In this document: piece by piece, positions 35,796 to 45,480 of the stretch
How the letters are laid out: every line of letters starts with the position of its first letter
Numbering within the stretch: position 1 is the first letter of the stretch
Assembly: GCA_029783825.1 (NCBI GenBank)
Contig: JAREIK010002991.1
Coordinates: 2,491,397-2,555,396, forward strand
Length of the DNA: 64,000 bases
Origin: Sapria himalayana
Lineage: Eukaryota > Streptophyta > Magnoliopsida > Malpighiales > Rafflesiaceae
Direction of reading: 5' to 3'
Notes under the pieces: generated by a model
The model's database searches: none
What the model saw: only the letters and a program-made list of their open reading frames with translations
Told to the model about the DNA's origin: nothing
Position numbers and translations under genes: made by a program

Positions 35796-36276
35796 TAGAG
35801 GTGTCAAACGTGCCGGGCCGGGCCAGCCTGGCACGAGGCACGGCACGGTTCGGCCGTGCCTGGGCTGGCCCGGCACGTTCAAAAACCGTGCCCGGGCCCA
35901 TGCCGTGCCCGGGTGAAGATGGACCCGTGCCGTGCCGTGCCTGGCCCGGCACGGCTCGTGCCTTGGCACGGCACGCCGGCACGTGTCCATCCCGTGCCGG
36001 TTCACGCAGGCACGCGTGGCACTGGCGGCGTGCCACGCGTGCCGTGGCGTGAGTCGTGAGTCACGACTCACGAGTCACGACTCACTGAGTCGTGACCCAA
36101 CCGGTCCAGGCGTCCAGGCTGGACGCCTGCCGTGCGCCCGTGCCCCGCCTGGCCAAGCCAGGCCGTGTCGTGCCCGACTTTAAAACACCGTGCCGTGCCC
36201 GGCACGGCACGGTAGCACGGCGGGGCCCGTGAAAAATGGGTCGTGCCGTGCTGGGCCAGCCCGTTTGACACCTCTA
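35796..36276. mobile_element. 481-bp hAT deletion derivative with perfect target duplication
   Basis: TAGAGGTGTCAAACGTGCC at the left, reverse complement TAGAGGTGTCAAACGGGCT at the right. Target duplication GTTTTATC at 35788-35795 and 36277-36284 is perfect. Its left 330 bp is the reverse complement of the right end of the 38067-41834 element and its right 150 bp is the reverse complement of that element's left end, so it is an internal-deletion derivative inserted in the opposite orientation. GC-rich chance frames on both strands are not genes. It contains GAGTCACGACTC-type palindromes at 36050-36100. Confidence 0.9.
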
Positions 36277-36284
36277 GTTTTATC

Positions 36285-37060
36285 CTAAGAGTGCAAAAAC
36301 TGAGAATTACATGGCATGAAAGGTCGGGAGTGGTGACATATCATTTTGGCACAATAAATGAGTCAATGCAGAGAAACCTAGCTCGCTAAGGAGCTGGAGT
36401 AGCCCCAGGCGCTCTGGTCAAAGAGTTTTTTAGTAGTGATGGTTGGGACCTAGAGAAGCTTCAGAAAACACTCATCTAGATTGGTGATACATATTATTAA
36501 GATCAAGAGAGGTCTAATAGGAAAACTGGTCTAACTTTCTAATATGTGACCTTTCAACTTCAAGTCAGCCTGAGATATGGTACGTTACAAGGGTGACTTG
36601 ATGTCAAATCATATAGAAATATGACACAAACATATTCCTATTAATATATCTTTTTTAGTAGTGATGGTTGTAGTCATTCTTAAGAAGAATGACTACAACC
36701 TGGCGTCTAAATACGATAACTGCCCAAAAGAGAAAATGAGTATTCACCTTATCTTTCAATGTAAGGATTCCCAACAAATATAGCAGAAATACTTTTATAG
36801 TGTGAATACTATAGACCATACGATAAAACAAGCAATGAAATTTGACAAACCTTCAAACTTAAAGATCCCAACTGATTTACCATGAATCATGAGGTACACA
36901 ACTTTCATAATTATGTGGGAGATTTGGAAGGAGCGTAATGATATCAAATTTAAAAACTTATATTTCTCGACGGACATTATTATTTTTTTGGGTTGACAAG
37001 ATTATCAAACAAATTCTACAGTCACACAAGCCGAAGATTAAGAGATCAAGAACACTGATA
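36285..37060 (+). pseudogene. LINE (non-LTR) reverse-transcriptase 3' fragment
   Basis: Plus strand reads FFSSDGWDLEKLQ near 36425, CPKEKMSIHLIFQC near 36723 and IIMWEIWKERNDIKFKN near 36910. These match the end of plant LINE ORF2: the DNGWNLEKL block, the zinc-binding C..C..E.S..HL...C motif and the WEIWKERN signature. Frames are broken. No poly-A tail or target duplication was identified. Confidence 0.65.
36666..36700. repeat. Perfect 16-bp hairpin, 3-nt loop
   Basis: GGTTGTAGTCATTCTT, loop AAG, AAGAATGACTACAACC. It sits inside the LINE fragment. The preceding bases TTTTTTAGTAGTGATGGTTG repeat a stretch at 36427. Confidence 0.85.
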
Positions 37061-37322
37061 TATATTTTCTCTTGTTATTGATGCTTTTGTGTTAAGTTTT
37101 TTCTATTTTATAATTTAGGTATTGCAGTAACATGGAGTTGATGTGACATAGCAGTACAAATCACTCAGGCACATTACACTTTTTATCATAGTATTGCGGT
37201 AACACAAATTAATGAAGGATGATGCTTGATCTTCTTGGGTTCTAATTGTGGTGTAGAGCGATGCGGCGCTAGCATTAGAGATTTTGATCAACAGAATTAT
37301 ATTTTTTATTTTCTATAAGCCA
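37061..37322. other. Spacer between the LINE fragment and hAT copy D
   Basis: No gene; AT-rich. Confidence 0.4.
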
Positions 37323-38058
37323 GCCTTGCCAAGAGGTGTCAAACGGGTTGGCCGAGCCAGCCCTTCCCAATTTTTGGTGACCCAATCGAACCACGTGTCA
37401 TACCTAGCACAGCCATACTTGAGAAATTGTCGGCTCGACACAGTCCAACAGCAAAACTAGTTCTAGGTTTGGGCTAAGTTGTGCCTGCATATGCTAGGTC
37501 GGGCCTTGTTCGGACTGGATCAGGGCTAGTTCTGGCCATTTCGACACATTAGTAAATGTGTCATCTCAAAATTCACATATAAAAAAAATTATAAATTTTA
37601 ATACAAAATTAAATAATTAATTATTTATTTAATTAAATTAATAAAACGAAAAAAACAAAAATTACTATCAGAAGACAAATCATAACTCACAACAAACAAC
37701 TAAAAATACATACAAATTACTAAATAAGAATGCAATATTAAATCTTTAAAAGATAAAAATTAATATATCAATTCAAAAATAAACATAAACTCATAAATAT
37801 TAAAATGAAAAATGAATTTCATGAGTAACTACCTAAATAAATAAAAAACATAATAACAAAAAAAAATAAAAAGCTTAACCCCAAAGTTAAAACACAAATG
37901 ACAAAAATAATTTAAACAAAAAAAATTAAAAATTGATAAATCTCGATAGCATATGATTATATCAGTATCACTAGCGGTAGACCGTAAGCAGTATAGTGGA
38001 TTTAATCTCTGTAGTCAATCATCATCAAAATATCATGAATCATCATCAGCAACCAACT

Positions 38059-38066
38059 GCTCCGCT
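38059..38066. other. Target duplication, left copy (GCTCCGCT)
   Basis: Identical to 41835-41842. In the host copy D this octamer falls in the acidic-tail coding sequence. Confidence 0.9.
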
Positions 38067-38167
38067 TAGAGGTGTCAAACGGGCCGGCCCAGCACGGCAC
38101 GGCCCGTTTTTCACGTGCCCCGCCGTGCTACCGTGTCGTGCCCGGCACGGCACGGTTTTTTAAAGTC

Positions 38168-38257
38168 GGGCACGACACGGCCCGTGGGCACGGCACGGCC
38201 CGTGGGCACGGCACGGCCCGTGGGCACGGCACGGCCCGTGGGCACGGCACGGCCCGT
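38168..38257. repeat. Five tandem 18-bp units at the left end of hAT copy C
   Basis: GGGCACGRCACGGCCCGT repeated five times, nearly identical, plus a partial unit. Subterminal arrays in hAT elements are usual transposase-binding sites; that role is inferred. The 481-bp derivative at 35796 has only one related unit. Confidence 0.8.
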
Positions 38258-38439
38258 GGGCACGGTGAGGCCGTGCCGTGCCATGCCCGGCCCGCTCGGG
38301 CACGGTTGGCTTGGACCTGGTCTCCTGGACCGGCTCAACCGGGTTCCGGGTCCCGGGAGCCAACAGCCAAGCACGGGCACAGCCCGTGCTTGGCACTTGG
38401 CAGATTATAAAAAAATTTTTTTTTTTTAAATTTTTTTAT

Positions 38440-38860
38440 TAAGTTTCTGTTTATCTGTATTTAAGTTTATGTAATAAATAAAAAATAAAATTTTTTGTAA
38501 AAAATATTACATTTAAAATTAAATGTAAGTATGTAAAAAAAAAATTAGAAAATTTATTTTTTTTTTCAATTAAGTTTAGCATATTTTAATATTATAATGT
38601 ATTAATTAAATATTAAGATTTAAAGTTAATAAATTTTAAAAAAAAATTAAATCTTAAAATAATAAATAAATACATTAAGTTAGTAAAAATTTTAATTAAA
38701 AAAAATTTAAACTAGGCAAATAAAAATTACCATTCATGCTTTTGAAACCAATACTCCGAAAAAAAAAGTATAAGTTTCAACTTCAACACAACGTATAATA
38801 CAAAGTACAAACAAAGCGTATAAATAAAAAAAATAAAAAAATATCGAAAAAAAAGAACAG
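38440..38860. other. AT-rich 3' non-coding part of hAT copy C
   Basis: Lies between the GC-rich left end and the transposase tail. Homologous AT-rich sequence sits in the same place in copy A (8400-8830). No gene. Confidence 0.6.
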
Positions 38861-38867
38861 ATGAGCA

Positions 38868-39044
38868 TCAATCGTCAAGTGGCATATAATGAGAATCATC
38901 AGCCGCAACATCAAGATCAGTATCATATGGGTCATCATCATCGGCTATCAGCTCCTCCGCCTTCGTAGTGGATGTGGATGCGACTGCAGTGTCTGTCACA
39001 GTCCCAGCTTCAACACTATCACTGATGCTAAATCTTGATTCCTC
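38868..39044 (-). other. Open 58-codon extension after the transposase TGA
   Basis: In frame with the transposase, from the codon after TGA (39047-39045) to TGA at 38870-38868. Encodes EESRFSIS..., a Ser/Thr/Ala section, then the acidic ELIADDDDPYDTDLD and a short end. The same extension is recognisable in copy A (with one TAG) and in copy D. The stop is most simply a Trp codon (TGG) changed to TGA. Confidence 0.75.
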
Positions 39045-40961
39045 TCAATCCTTCAAACATGCCAAGGCCTCAACCATATCTGGACGTAATCTCGATCTCC
39101 TATCCGAAATCACGTTCACTGCAACAGAAAAAGTAGACTTCGATGCTACGCTCGACACCGGAGGAGTCAGTAGATCCCGTGTCATCCTAGATAGCATGGG
39201 ATAGGCGGACTCATATGATTTCCACCACTGTAATAAATCAAGATTCTTATTGTCAGAAGGTAATAGGATTGAGTAGTAATCGGTATCTAAGTACCGAGAC
39301 AGCTCGCTCCTATGTGAAGGTCCACCCCTACGTTTCCCCCTCGCTAGGTTAATGGAATAAGCGTCATCTCCGAACAAGGTATCAGAGTCCGTACTCACAG
39401 TCTCAACACCACCACCACCATACCTAGTATCGTAGTATGTGAACAGGTCTGTCAACTTCTCGTAAATGAACCCTTGAGGTGGCTCTTCCAGGTTCATGCA
39501 CGAGGAAATGAAAGTCAGGGTGTTTTCAACCCCTTCCACCTTAGCCCTAGGGTCCATGCATGCTGCGAGACAATAAAGAGATGGAATGGTGGACCAGTAC
39601 TTCAGGTACTTGGTCTCCATCTCTGCAACCATATGGCTGAGCGTCGGGTCCGCTCGATATATCCTAAACATGCTACTAATGTTGCATATGCAACAGAGTG
39701 CAATGCAAGTGGTGGGCGTATAAACCGACGAACACATGTTCGTCGTGTCATAAAATATCTTCAGGAATTTCATAAATGAAATTCTTGAATCCCAGTCAGT
39801 GTCGTCAACAATAAGTTCACCACTCTTACTATTGACGTAGTCGGATATCACGTGTTCGTATCCAACACATGATTCCAACATCAGGTACGTGTAATTCCAA
39901 CGATGTCTCACATCAGATTGGAATTTCTTCTTCTTAAGATTCGCAGACAAACAGAGATTACCAAACTCTTGTAGTCTGCGAGGAGTGCGAATATACTTGA
40001 GTGCATTGCGTATATTTTCTAACGCGGGGGAACACACCTTCATACCCGCTTGAACTATCAGGTTAATAACATGACACATGCATCTGACATGAAATATCTC
40101 TCCTAAAGGTGCGTCTCTAATATTCCTAACAAACATATTGATCGCTACTCCATTATTCGCAGTATTATCGAAAGTGACACTAAAAATTTTATTTTGAATT
40201 TTATATTCCCTAAATATTTTCATCATACACTCAAAAATGGCCGGGCCATCATGAGGATGAAGAATCTCAGTGAATCCTAATATTTTTTTATTTATTGTCC
40301 AGTTTGAATCGACATAATGACTCGTGATACATGCATAAGAAGAATCATCGTGACATGTCCATATATCGGACGTCACGGACACCACTCCACTAAATGCCAA
40401 AAATTCCTTAATTATTTTTTGTTTTTCTAACTTATATATCTTTAGTATGTCACTCCTAGATGTGGACCTAGGAATCCTACGATAGGATGGCTGAAAATAA
40501 GTCTGCATGATCCGGACTACCCTCGGATCTTCCGAAAATCTGATCGGAAGACCCATCAATATGATGAGCCTGGCCATGCCGTCCCTACCCAACTCGCTGG
40601 AGTATACGAATGGAGTAAAATTTGAGACTGAACTCGATCCAGTCTCAAAAAATGTAGTGCCAAGTTGGGTTTGCCTAGGATCTAACGGTCCATGTTTTTT
40701 GGAGCATATTTCAGCATGCCTCTTTAGGTGCCCAGTCCCACATGTACTCTTGCATGTTAAAAGTCGCATACAATATTTATACTGTGCCATTTCATGTTCC
40801 TCACCCCTAACATCTAATTGTGTTATGATTTTAAATTGTGTCCAAACTACAGAAGTCCTCCTAGTTTTTTGTTTTTTAGAACTTTGGGCTGAGATGACAG
40901 GAGAAACCAAAGTTTCAGGAGCCACAGACGTTTGTGTAACACTAACATTTTCATTTTCCAA
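39045..40961 (-). CDS. hAT transposase (RICESLEEPER/Tam3-like), probably inactive
   Basis: 638 codons. An N-terminal BED-finger region (about residues 38-91) is followed by the RNase-H-like core and the hAT C-terminal dimerisation domain (about 550-638). Visible core blocks: VTSDIW (D199), FSVTFDN (D265), HVRCMCHVINLIVQ (291-304), RHRWNYTYLML (353-362). The third acidic residue is expected in the block (A)SESAFS, as found in copy A; here it reads SKSTFS, Glu to Lys at 608. The first zinc-finger cysteine is Tyr61 (QYKYC). The frame ends LKD-TGA; beyond it 58 more codons stay open. A 2-nt deletion near the true N-terminus compared with copy A makes this start downstream of the original ATG. Together these suggest the protein no longer cuts DNA. 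Confidence 0.9.
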   Translation of the reverse strand: MENENVSVTQTSVAPETLVSPVISAQSSKKQKTRRTSVVWTQFKIITQLDVRGEEHEMAQYKYCMRLLTCKSTCGTGHLKRHAEICSKKHGPLDPRQTQLGTTFFETGSSSVSNFTPFVYSSELGRDGMARLIILMGLPIRFSEDPRVVRIMQTYFQPSYRRIPRSTSRSDILKIYKLEKQKIIKEFLAFSGVVSVTSDIWTCHDDSSYACITSHYVDSNWTINKKILGFTEILHPHDGPAIFECMMKIFREYKIQNKIFSVTFDNTANNGVAINMFVRNIRDAPLGEIFHVRCMCHVINLIVQAGMKVCSPALENIRNALKYIRTPRRLQEFGNLCLSANLKKKKFQSDVRHRWNYTYLMLESCVGYEHVISDYVNSKSGELIVDDTDWDSRISFMKFLKIFYDTTNMCSSVYTPTTCIALCCICNISSMFRIYRADPTLSHMVAEMETKYLKYWSTIPSLYCLAACMDPRAKVEGVENTLTFISSCMNLEEPPQGFIYEKLTDLFTYYDTRYGGGGVETVSTDSDTLFGDDAYSINLARGKRRGGPSHRSELSRYLDTDYYSILLPSDNKNLDLLQWWKSYESAYPMLSRMTRDLLTPPVSSVASKSTFSVAVNVISDRRSRLRPDMVEALACLKD

Positions 40962-41088
40962 ATTTAAATGTGTTAGGTGAATTTGTCATTTTTTATTTTT
41001 CGTACTTTTTTCTAGAGAGAGAAGCTTTAGAGAGAGAAAATAAAAAAAAAAGTAAATTATATTACCCGATAAAAGCAATGAGGTCACT

Positions 41089-41094
41089 CACGTG
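41089..41094. promoter_or_regulatory. CACGTG (G-box type) upstream of hAT copy C transposase
   Basis: Palindromic hexamer about 130 bp upstream of the 40961 ATG, in the same place as CACGTG at 11106-11111 in copy A, with similar flanks (GTCRCTCACGTGCA). bZIP/bHLH binding is inferred from the motif only. Confidence 0.45.
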
Positions 41095-41240
41095 CAAGAT
41101 GCACCACAGGAAGCTTTGATGTTCAAAACTCAAGTTGAGTTTCACGAAAATCCAAGCCGAAATCAAAATCACGAGGGCCGAGAGAGAGAAGCACGGTTTA
41201 TGTGAGAGAGAGAAAAACATAAATTTTATAGGGAGGGGTA

Positions 41241-41250
41241 GATTTTATAG
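41241..41250 (-). promoter_or_regulatory. TATA-like box of hAT copy C transposase
   Basis: Minus strand CTATAAAATCTACCCC, matching CTATAAATTCCACCCC in copy A. Between it and the ATG lies a GA-rich leader (GAGAGAGAA runs at 41180-41215 and 41015-41040). Confidence 0.5.
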
Positions 41251-41322
41251 GCTAAATAAAGTTTTTTTTTTAAAAAAAAATTATTTTTTTATTATTTTTT
41301 TGAATTTTTTTATTATATTTAA

Positions 41323-41357
41323 GGGGCAGAATCACGAGGACCGTCGGATTCTGCCCC
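41323..41357. repeat. Subterminal hairpin of hAT copy C
   Basis: GGGGCAGAATC / GATTCTGCCCC, 11 bp perfect, 13-nt loop. Conserved with copy A (12 bp) although the loops differ. Confidence 0.7.
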
Positions 41358-41519
41358 CTAGCCGTTGGAGTCGAATCCAAGGGCTGAAAATCGCTCAAAG
41401 TTTGAAAAAATTTTTTTTTCCGTTAGAAATTTCGAATTTCTCGGTTTTCGGCAGAAAAGACCGCGGGTCGGGTCTGTTTGGACCCGACCCGCGGTCTTTT
41501 TACCGGGGGGGCCCGGATG

Positions 41520-41834
41520 GGTCGAGTCACGACTCAGTGAGTCGTGACTCGTGACTCGTGACCGTGAGTCGCGACTCACGCCACGGCACGCGTGGCACGC
41601 CGCCAGTGCCACGCGTGCCTGCGGGACCGGCACGGGATGGACCCGTGCCGGCGTGCCGTGCCGGGCCAGGCACGGCACGGCTCATGCCGTGCACGGCAAG
41701 AAACGTGCCTTGCATCACCCGGGCACGGCACGGGCCCGGGCACAGTTTTTGAACGTGCCGGGCCGGCCCAGGCACGGCCGAACCGTGCGTGCCACGTGCT
41801 GGGCCGGGCCGGCCCGGCCCGTTTGACACCTCTA
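41520..41834. repeat. GC-rich right end of hAT copy C with GAGTCGTGACTC palindromes
   Basis: Contains iterated GAGTCGTGACTC-like palindromes (41524-41580) and many GGCACGG/CCGTGCC motifs up to the terminal repeat. The same sequence, inverted, forms the left part of the 481-bp derivative at 35796. Long chance frames on all strands result from the GC content. Confidence 0.7.
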
Positions 41835-41842
41835 GCTCCGCT
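41835..41842. other. Target duplication, right copy (GCTCCGCT)
   Basis: Identical to 38059-38066. Confidence 0.9.
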
Positions 41843-44828
41843 CTTGTTATAGTTGCAGCACGATCTTGGATGCGCTCAAGCTTGAATCCTCTCAATCTTT
41901 CATGCAAGCTTATGTCTCATTAATATCTGGTCATAATCTGTATCTCTTATCTAAAATTATATTCATTACAAAAAAAAAATAGACTCCAATACTATGCTCG
42001 ACACCCTAAGGAGTTTGTAGATCCCGTATCATCTTAGACATCAAGGAAAAAGTAGACTCAAATAATTTTACTGCTGTAAAATATCAAAATTATTATTATC
42101 AATATATGATAAGATTGAGCAGTAATTGGTACATAAATACTGAGACAACTCACTCCTGTTCGATGATCCACCCCATTTCTTCCACGCTAACTGGATAAAA
42201 AATCATTATCTCTGAATATGATATTCATGTCCGTATTCAAAGCATCACTACTACTACAATCATACCTAGCATTGTATTATGTAAATAACTCAGTTACCTT
42301 CTCGTGAATGAACCCTTCAGAGTGGTCTTCCTGATTCATGCACGATGATATCTATGTCATGTCACCTCATAAACATGCTATTAATATTGCATAAGCACAT
42401 GAGTGCAATGCAAATGGTAAGAGTAAGTTGACAAACATATGTTCATCATATCAAAAAATTTTTAGGAATTTCATAAATAAAATTCATGCAGTTCAATCAA
42501 TATCATCAATATTAAGTTCATCACTTTTACTATTGACATGATCGGATATCACTTGTTCGTATCCAACACATGACTCCAACATTAGCTATGTATAATTTTA
42601 ATAGTGTCTCACATCAAATTAAATTTTTTTTTTAAAACCTACAGACAAACATAGACTACCAAACTCTTTTTGTCTATGAAACGTATGAAAAAATTTTAGT
42701 AAATTACGTATATTTTTTAAAATAGGGAAAATAACTTTCATTTTCGCTTGTACAATGAGGTTAATAACATGACACTTGCATCTGAAGTAAAAAATTTCTC
42801 ATAATGACTCGTCTCTAATTGTCCTAATTGACATATTAATCACTACTTCATTGTTAGAGACATTATCAAATGTGAAACTATATATTTTATTTTAAATATT
42901 ATATTTTCTAAATATTTTCATCATACACTCATAAATAGTTGGGGCATCATACAAATAAAGAATCACTAAAAATCATAATATTATTTTTATTTAATATCCA
43001 TTTTGAATCTACATAGTATGCAATGAGACATGTATAAAATGTATCATCACGACTAGTTCAAATATCAGACGTCATAAATATAACTCCACTATATTCACTA
43101 AAATTATTATTTATTATTTCTTTTTCTAAGTTATAATATTTTAATATGTAGTTCCTAGATATGAACTTAGGGATCCTACGATATGTAAGCTAAAAATAAG
43201 TTTGTATGATACTGACTATACTTAGATCATCCAAAAATCTAATTAAAAATACATCATAGTGATCAGTTTGGTCATATCTTTCCTCTCTAACTCATTGCGA
43301 TATATGAAATGAGTTAACATTGAGATTTTATTGGATCTAGCCTCAAAGACTCCATCACTAAATTGGATTTACCTAGGATCTAATGTAGCATATTTTTTGA
43401 TACATTATTCGACATGTCACTTAATGTACTCAATCTCACATAAACTCTTATAAGTTAATATATTTTTATAATATTTGTATTATGTTAATTCTTCATTAGT
43501 ATTTCTATTATTTTTATGTTGTATTATATTAAAGTAAATCTAAATTATTAAAATTCTTTTAGTTTTTTATTTTTTAGATATTTGGGTCGAGACGATCAAA
43601 GAAACAAAAATTTTGACGGACTCAGACCTTTCGTAGGATTTTCATTATCCATTTTATAATTTTCTATGTTTACGTTTAAATTAATTTCATTATCGTAATT
43701 AAAATTATTATTATGTCATATAAATTTTTTATTAGCATATTTATTATATAGTATTTTTTTGTTTATAATTAATAAACTCAAAATTAATTTTAATTAGTAT
43801 ATTTATTAGCATTTTTTTTATTAGTATTTTTATTATATATTAATTAATATATTTATTACTAAATTTTTATTAGTATATTTTTTTATTAGCATATTTATTA
43901 TATATTAATTAAACTAAAAATGTAAACTAAAATTAAAAATTAATAAATTAAACTAAACAAGAATTATAATGTAATACTTGTAATGCATAAAATCTCATTT
44001 GCTTTAAAACATTCACACAGCAATCAATAATCCATAATCCACACCCAAGTCTTAAAAATAAAATTTAAAACCCAAAATTAAAGACACACAGAGAGAGAGA
44101 GAGATAGAAAGAGACGAGAGCCAAGAACAAGATATAGATAGAAAAATAATTCAAAAAAAGAAAAAAAGATAAGATAAAAAATTATGAATGAGGGTTGAGA
44201 GAGAGTTATGCATAGGTTTAAAATATATAACTTTTTTTAAATCTTTTTTTTTCCAAATTTTTTGAATTTTTTTTGTCAATTGAAAGGGCAAAATCACGAC
44301 AAACATCAGATTAGGCCCCCAGACATTGGGTTGCCGAATCCAACAGCTAAGATTAAAAATCAAAGTTTTTTTATTTTTTTTACTGTTGAGTCGGTTCGAC
44401 TATCAAACCAACCCAATGGTCTCATATTCCAAAAGCTTCAGATTTTGGGTCAGGTTTTGGTTTTGGTCGGTTGAACTTCGGATTCTAGAAACCATGCTGA
44501 GATCCGGGTCCATCAATCAGAAATCCAGATTCGGGCCCAAGGAGCGAGGCTTGGTTCAAGCCGTGTCGAGGAACCGTGCTTTCAGGCCAAGGTACAGGAC
44601 CATACTTGGCCCGGCAATAGGCCTAAGTTACCTCAACACGGCATGGCACGAGTCATGCCTCGAGCCATCCTAGCACAGTGCTGGACCATGCGTGCCAAGC
44701 TAGGCACAACTAACTCGGGTTGTGCCTCGGGCTAGGCCCGAGCTACGCGGCTTGTTAGACACCTATAGCCTTTACCTTATGTGTAACACTGTGTACATAT
44801 ATATATATTGAGGTGCATTTAAATTATA

Positions 44829-45480
44829 AAAAACAAGTTTTATCCTAACTAGTTAGAGACACATGTATGAATTATGTTTTTCAATCAACTATATTGAAAA
44901 TCACGTAGAATCTCAACCCTTTAGTTATTAAATCCTTGTGTATAATTTTTATTTAATTCCTCATAAGCCTATATCTAGTTCATTTTTCTCCCTTCACTTG
45001 AATAATTTCATATTTTCAAACAAACACACTAAAAAGTCGGTAATAGATATAATCAAACTATAATAGATGATTCTCACTTATAATATCACCTATAAGAATT
45101 ATTTTAATTTTTTTCTAATAATTTAATTATTTATTTTATTATTTTTAGTCTTATCATATGTTCAACAAATCATTATTTACATTATCCTCATCCTTTGAAT
45201 ATGTTACTTCTTGAACGCTCAGCATTTACTTCTAAATAATATTGTTGATCCGGTAATCATTCTATAAAATTTTCTTTTTGATATATTTAATACTTGTCTA
45301 TAACAAAGAACATCTAATCGAATTATTCATTTGTTCTATTTAACCTTAATCCTATGTAGTTTTCCATAACATCAATCTCTTCATTTTTACTTAATATAAA
45401 GTTTATGTACTTGAAATTACTGACATTTGATATTACTTGATTTTTGATTTTAAAGTCTACTAACATAAACTATACAATTA
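44829..45480. repeat. Unassigned repeat K, copy 1
   Basis: About 650 bp related to 50453-51150 (TGGATTATGCTTTTTCAATC, TTATTAAATC, CATCCTTTGAATATGTTACTTCTTG, ATAACAAAGAACMTCTAAT, CATCAATCTCTTCAT in order). Non-coding. Its type and ends are unclear. Confidence 0.55.

Larger units (their letters stand above)
38067..41834 (-). mobile_element. hAT element copy C, 3,768 bp, best preserved
   Basis: TAGAGGTGTCAAACGGGCC at the left and its inverted repeat at the right, with a perfect 8-bp target duplication GCTCCGCT (38059-38066 and 41835-41842). Contents on the minus strand: GC-rich right end with hairpin, TATA box, leader, a 638-codon transposase frame, AT-rich non-coding stretch and GC-rich left end with an 18-bp repeat. 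Perfect target duplication and a long frame mark it as the youngest full-length copy here. It is inserted in an older member of its own family. Confidence 0.95.
37940..43660 (-). pseudogene. Transposase pseudogene of hAT copy D
   Basis: Collinear nucleotide similarity to the 39045-40961 frame: N-terminal end near 43560-43640, TATGCAATGAGACATGTATAAAA near 43015, GTTAATAACATGACACTTGC near 42760, GATCGGATATCACTTGTTCG near 42540, and the C-terminal stop region GATTGAGAGGATTC at about 41888-41900. The acidic tail is split by the nested element: it continues at 38066 leftwards. Indels and stops throughout; the TGA at the same codon as in the other copies is present. Confidence 0.8.
37331..44767 (-). 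mobile_element. hAT copy D, old, interrupted by the 38067-41834 element
   Basis: Left end AAGAGGTGTCAAACGGGTTGG and right end (reverse complement TATAGGTGTCTAACAAGCC) are family terminal repeats. Flanks GCCTTGCC (37323-37330) and GCCTTTAC (44768-44775) agree at six of eight. Without the nested element and one copy of its target duplication, D is about 3.66 kb, the full length of the family. The GC-rich right end has a decayed subterminal hairpin near 44284. Confidence 0.85.

Noticed and set aside
35635..36271. Long overlapping frames on both strands, rich in Pro, Arg, Ala and Gly
   Set aside because: They are chance frames in the GC-rich 481-bp hAT derivative, present in all phases and bounded by its terminal repeats.
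38072..38429. Frames of 78-112 codons with repeated GTARPV units
   Set aside because: Translation of the 18-bp subterminal array of hAT copy C; no independent support for coding.
39474..40980. Plus-strand frames of 101 and 157 codons
   Set aside because: Antisense shadows of the hAT transposase.
41358..41907. Several Arg/Pro-rich frames, both strands
   Set aside because: GC-rich right end of hAT copy C read in all frames.
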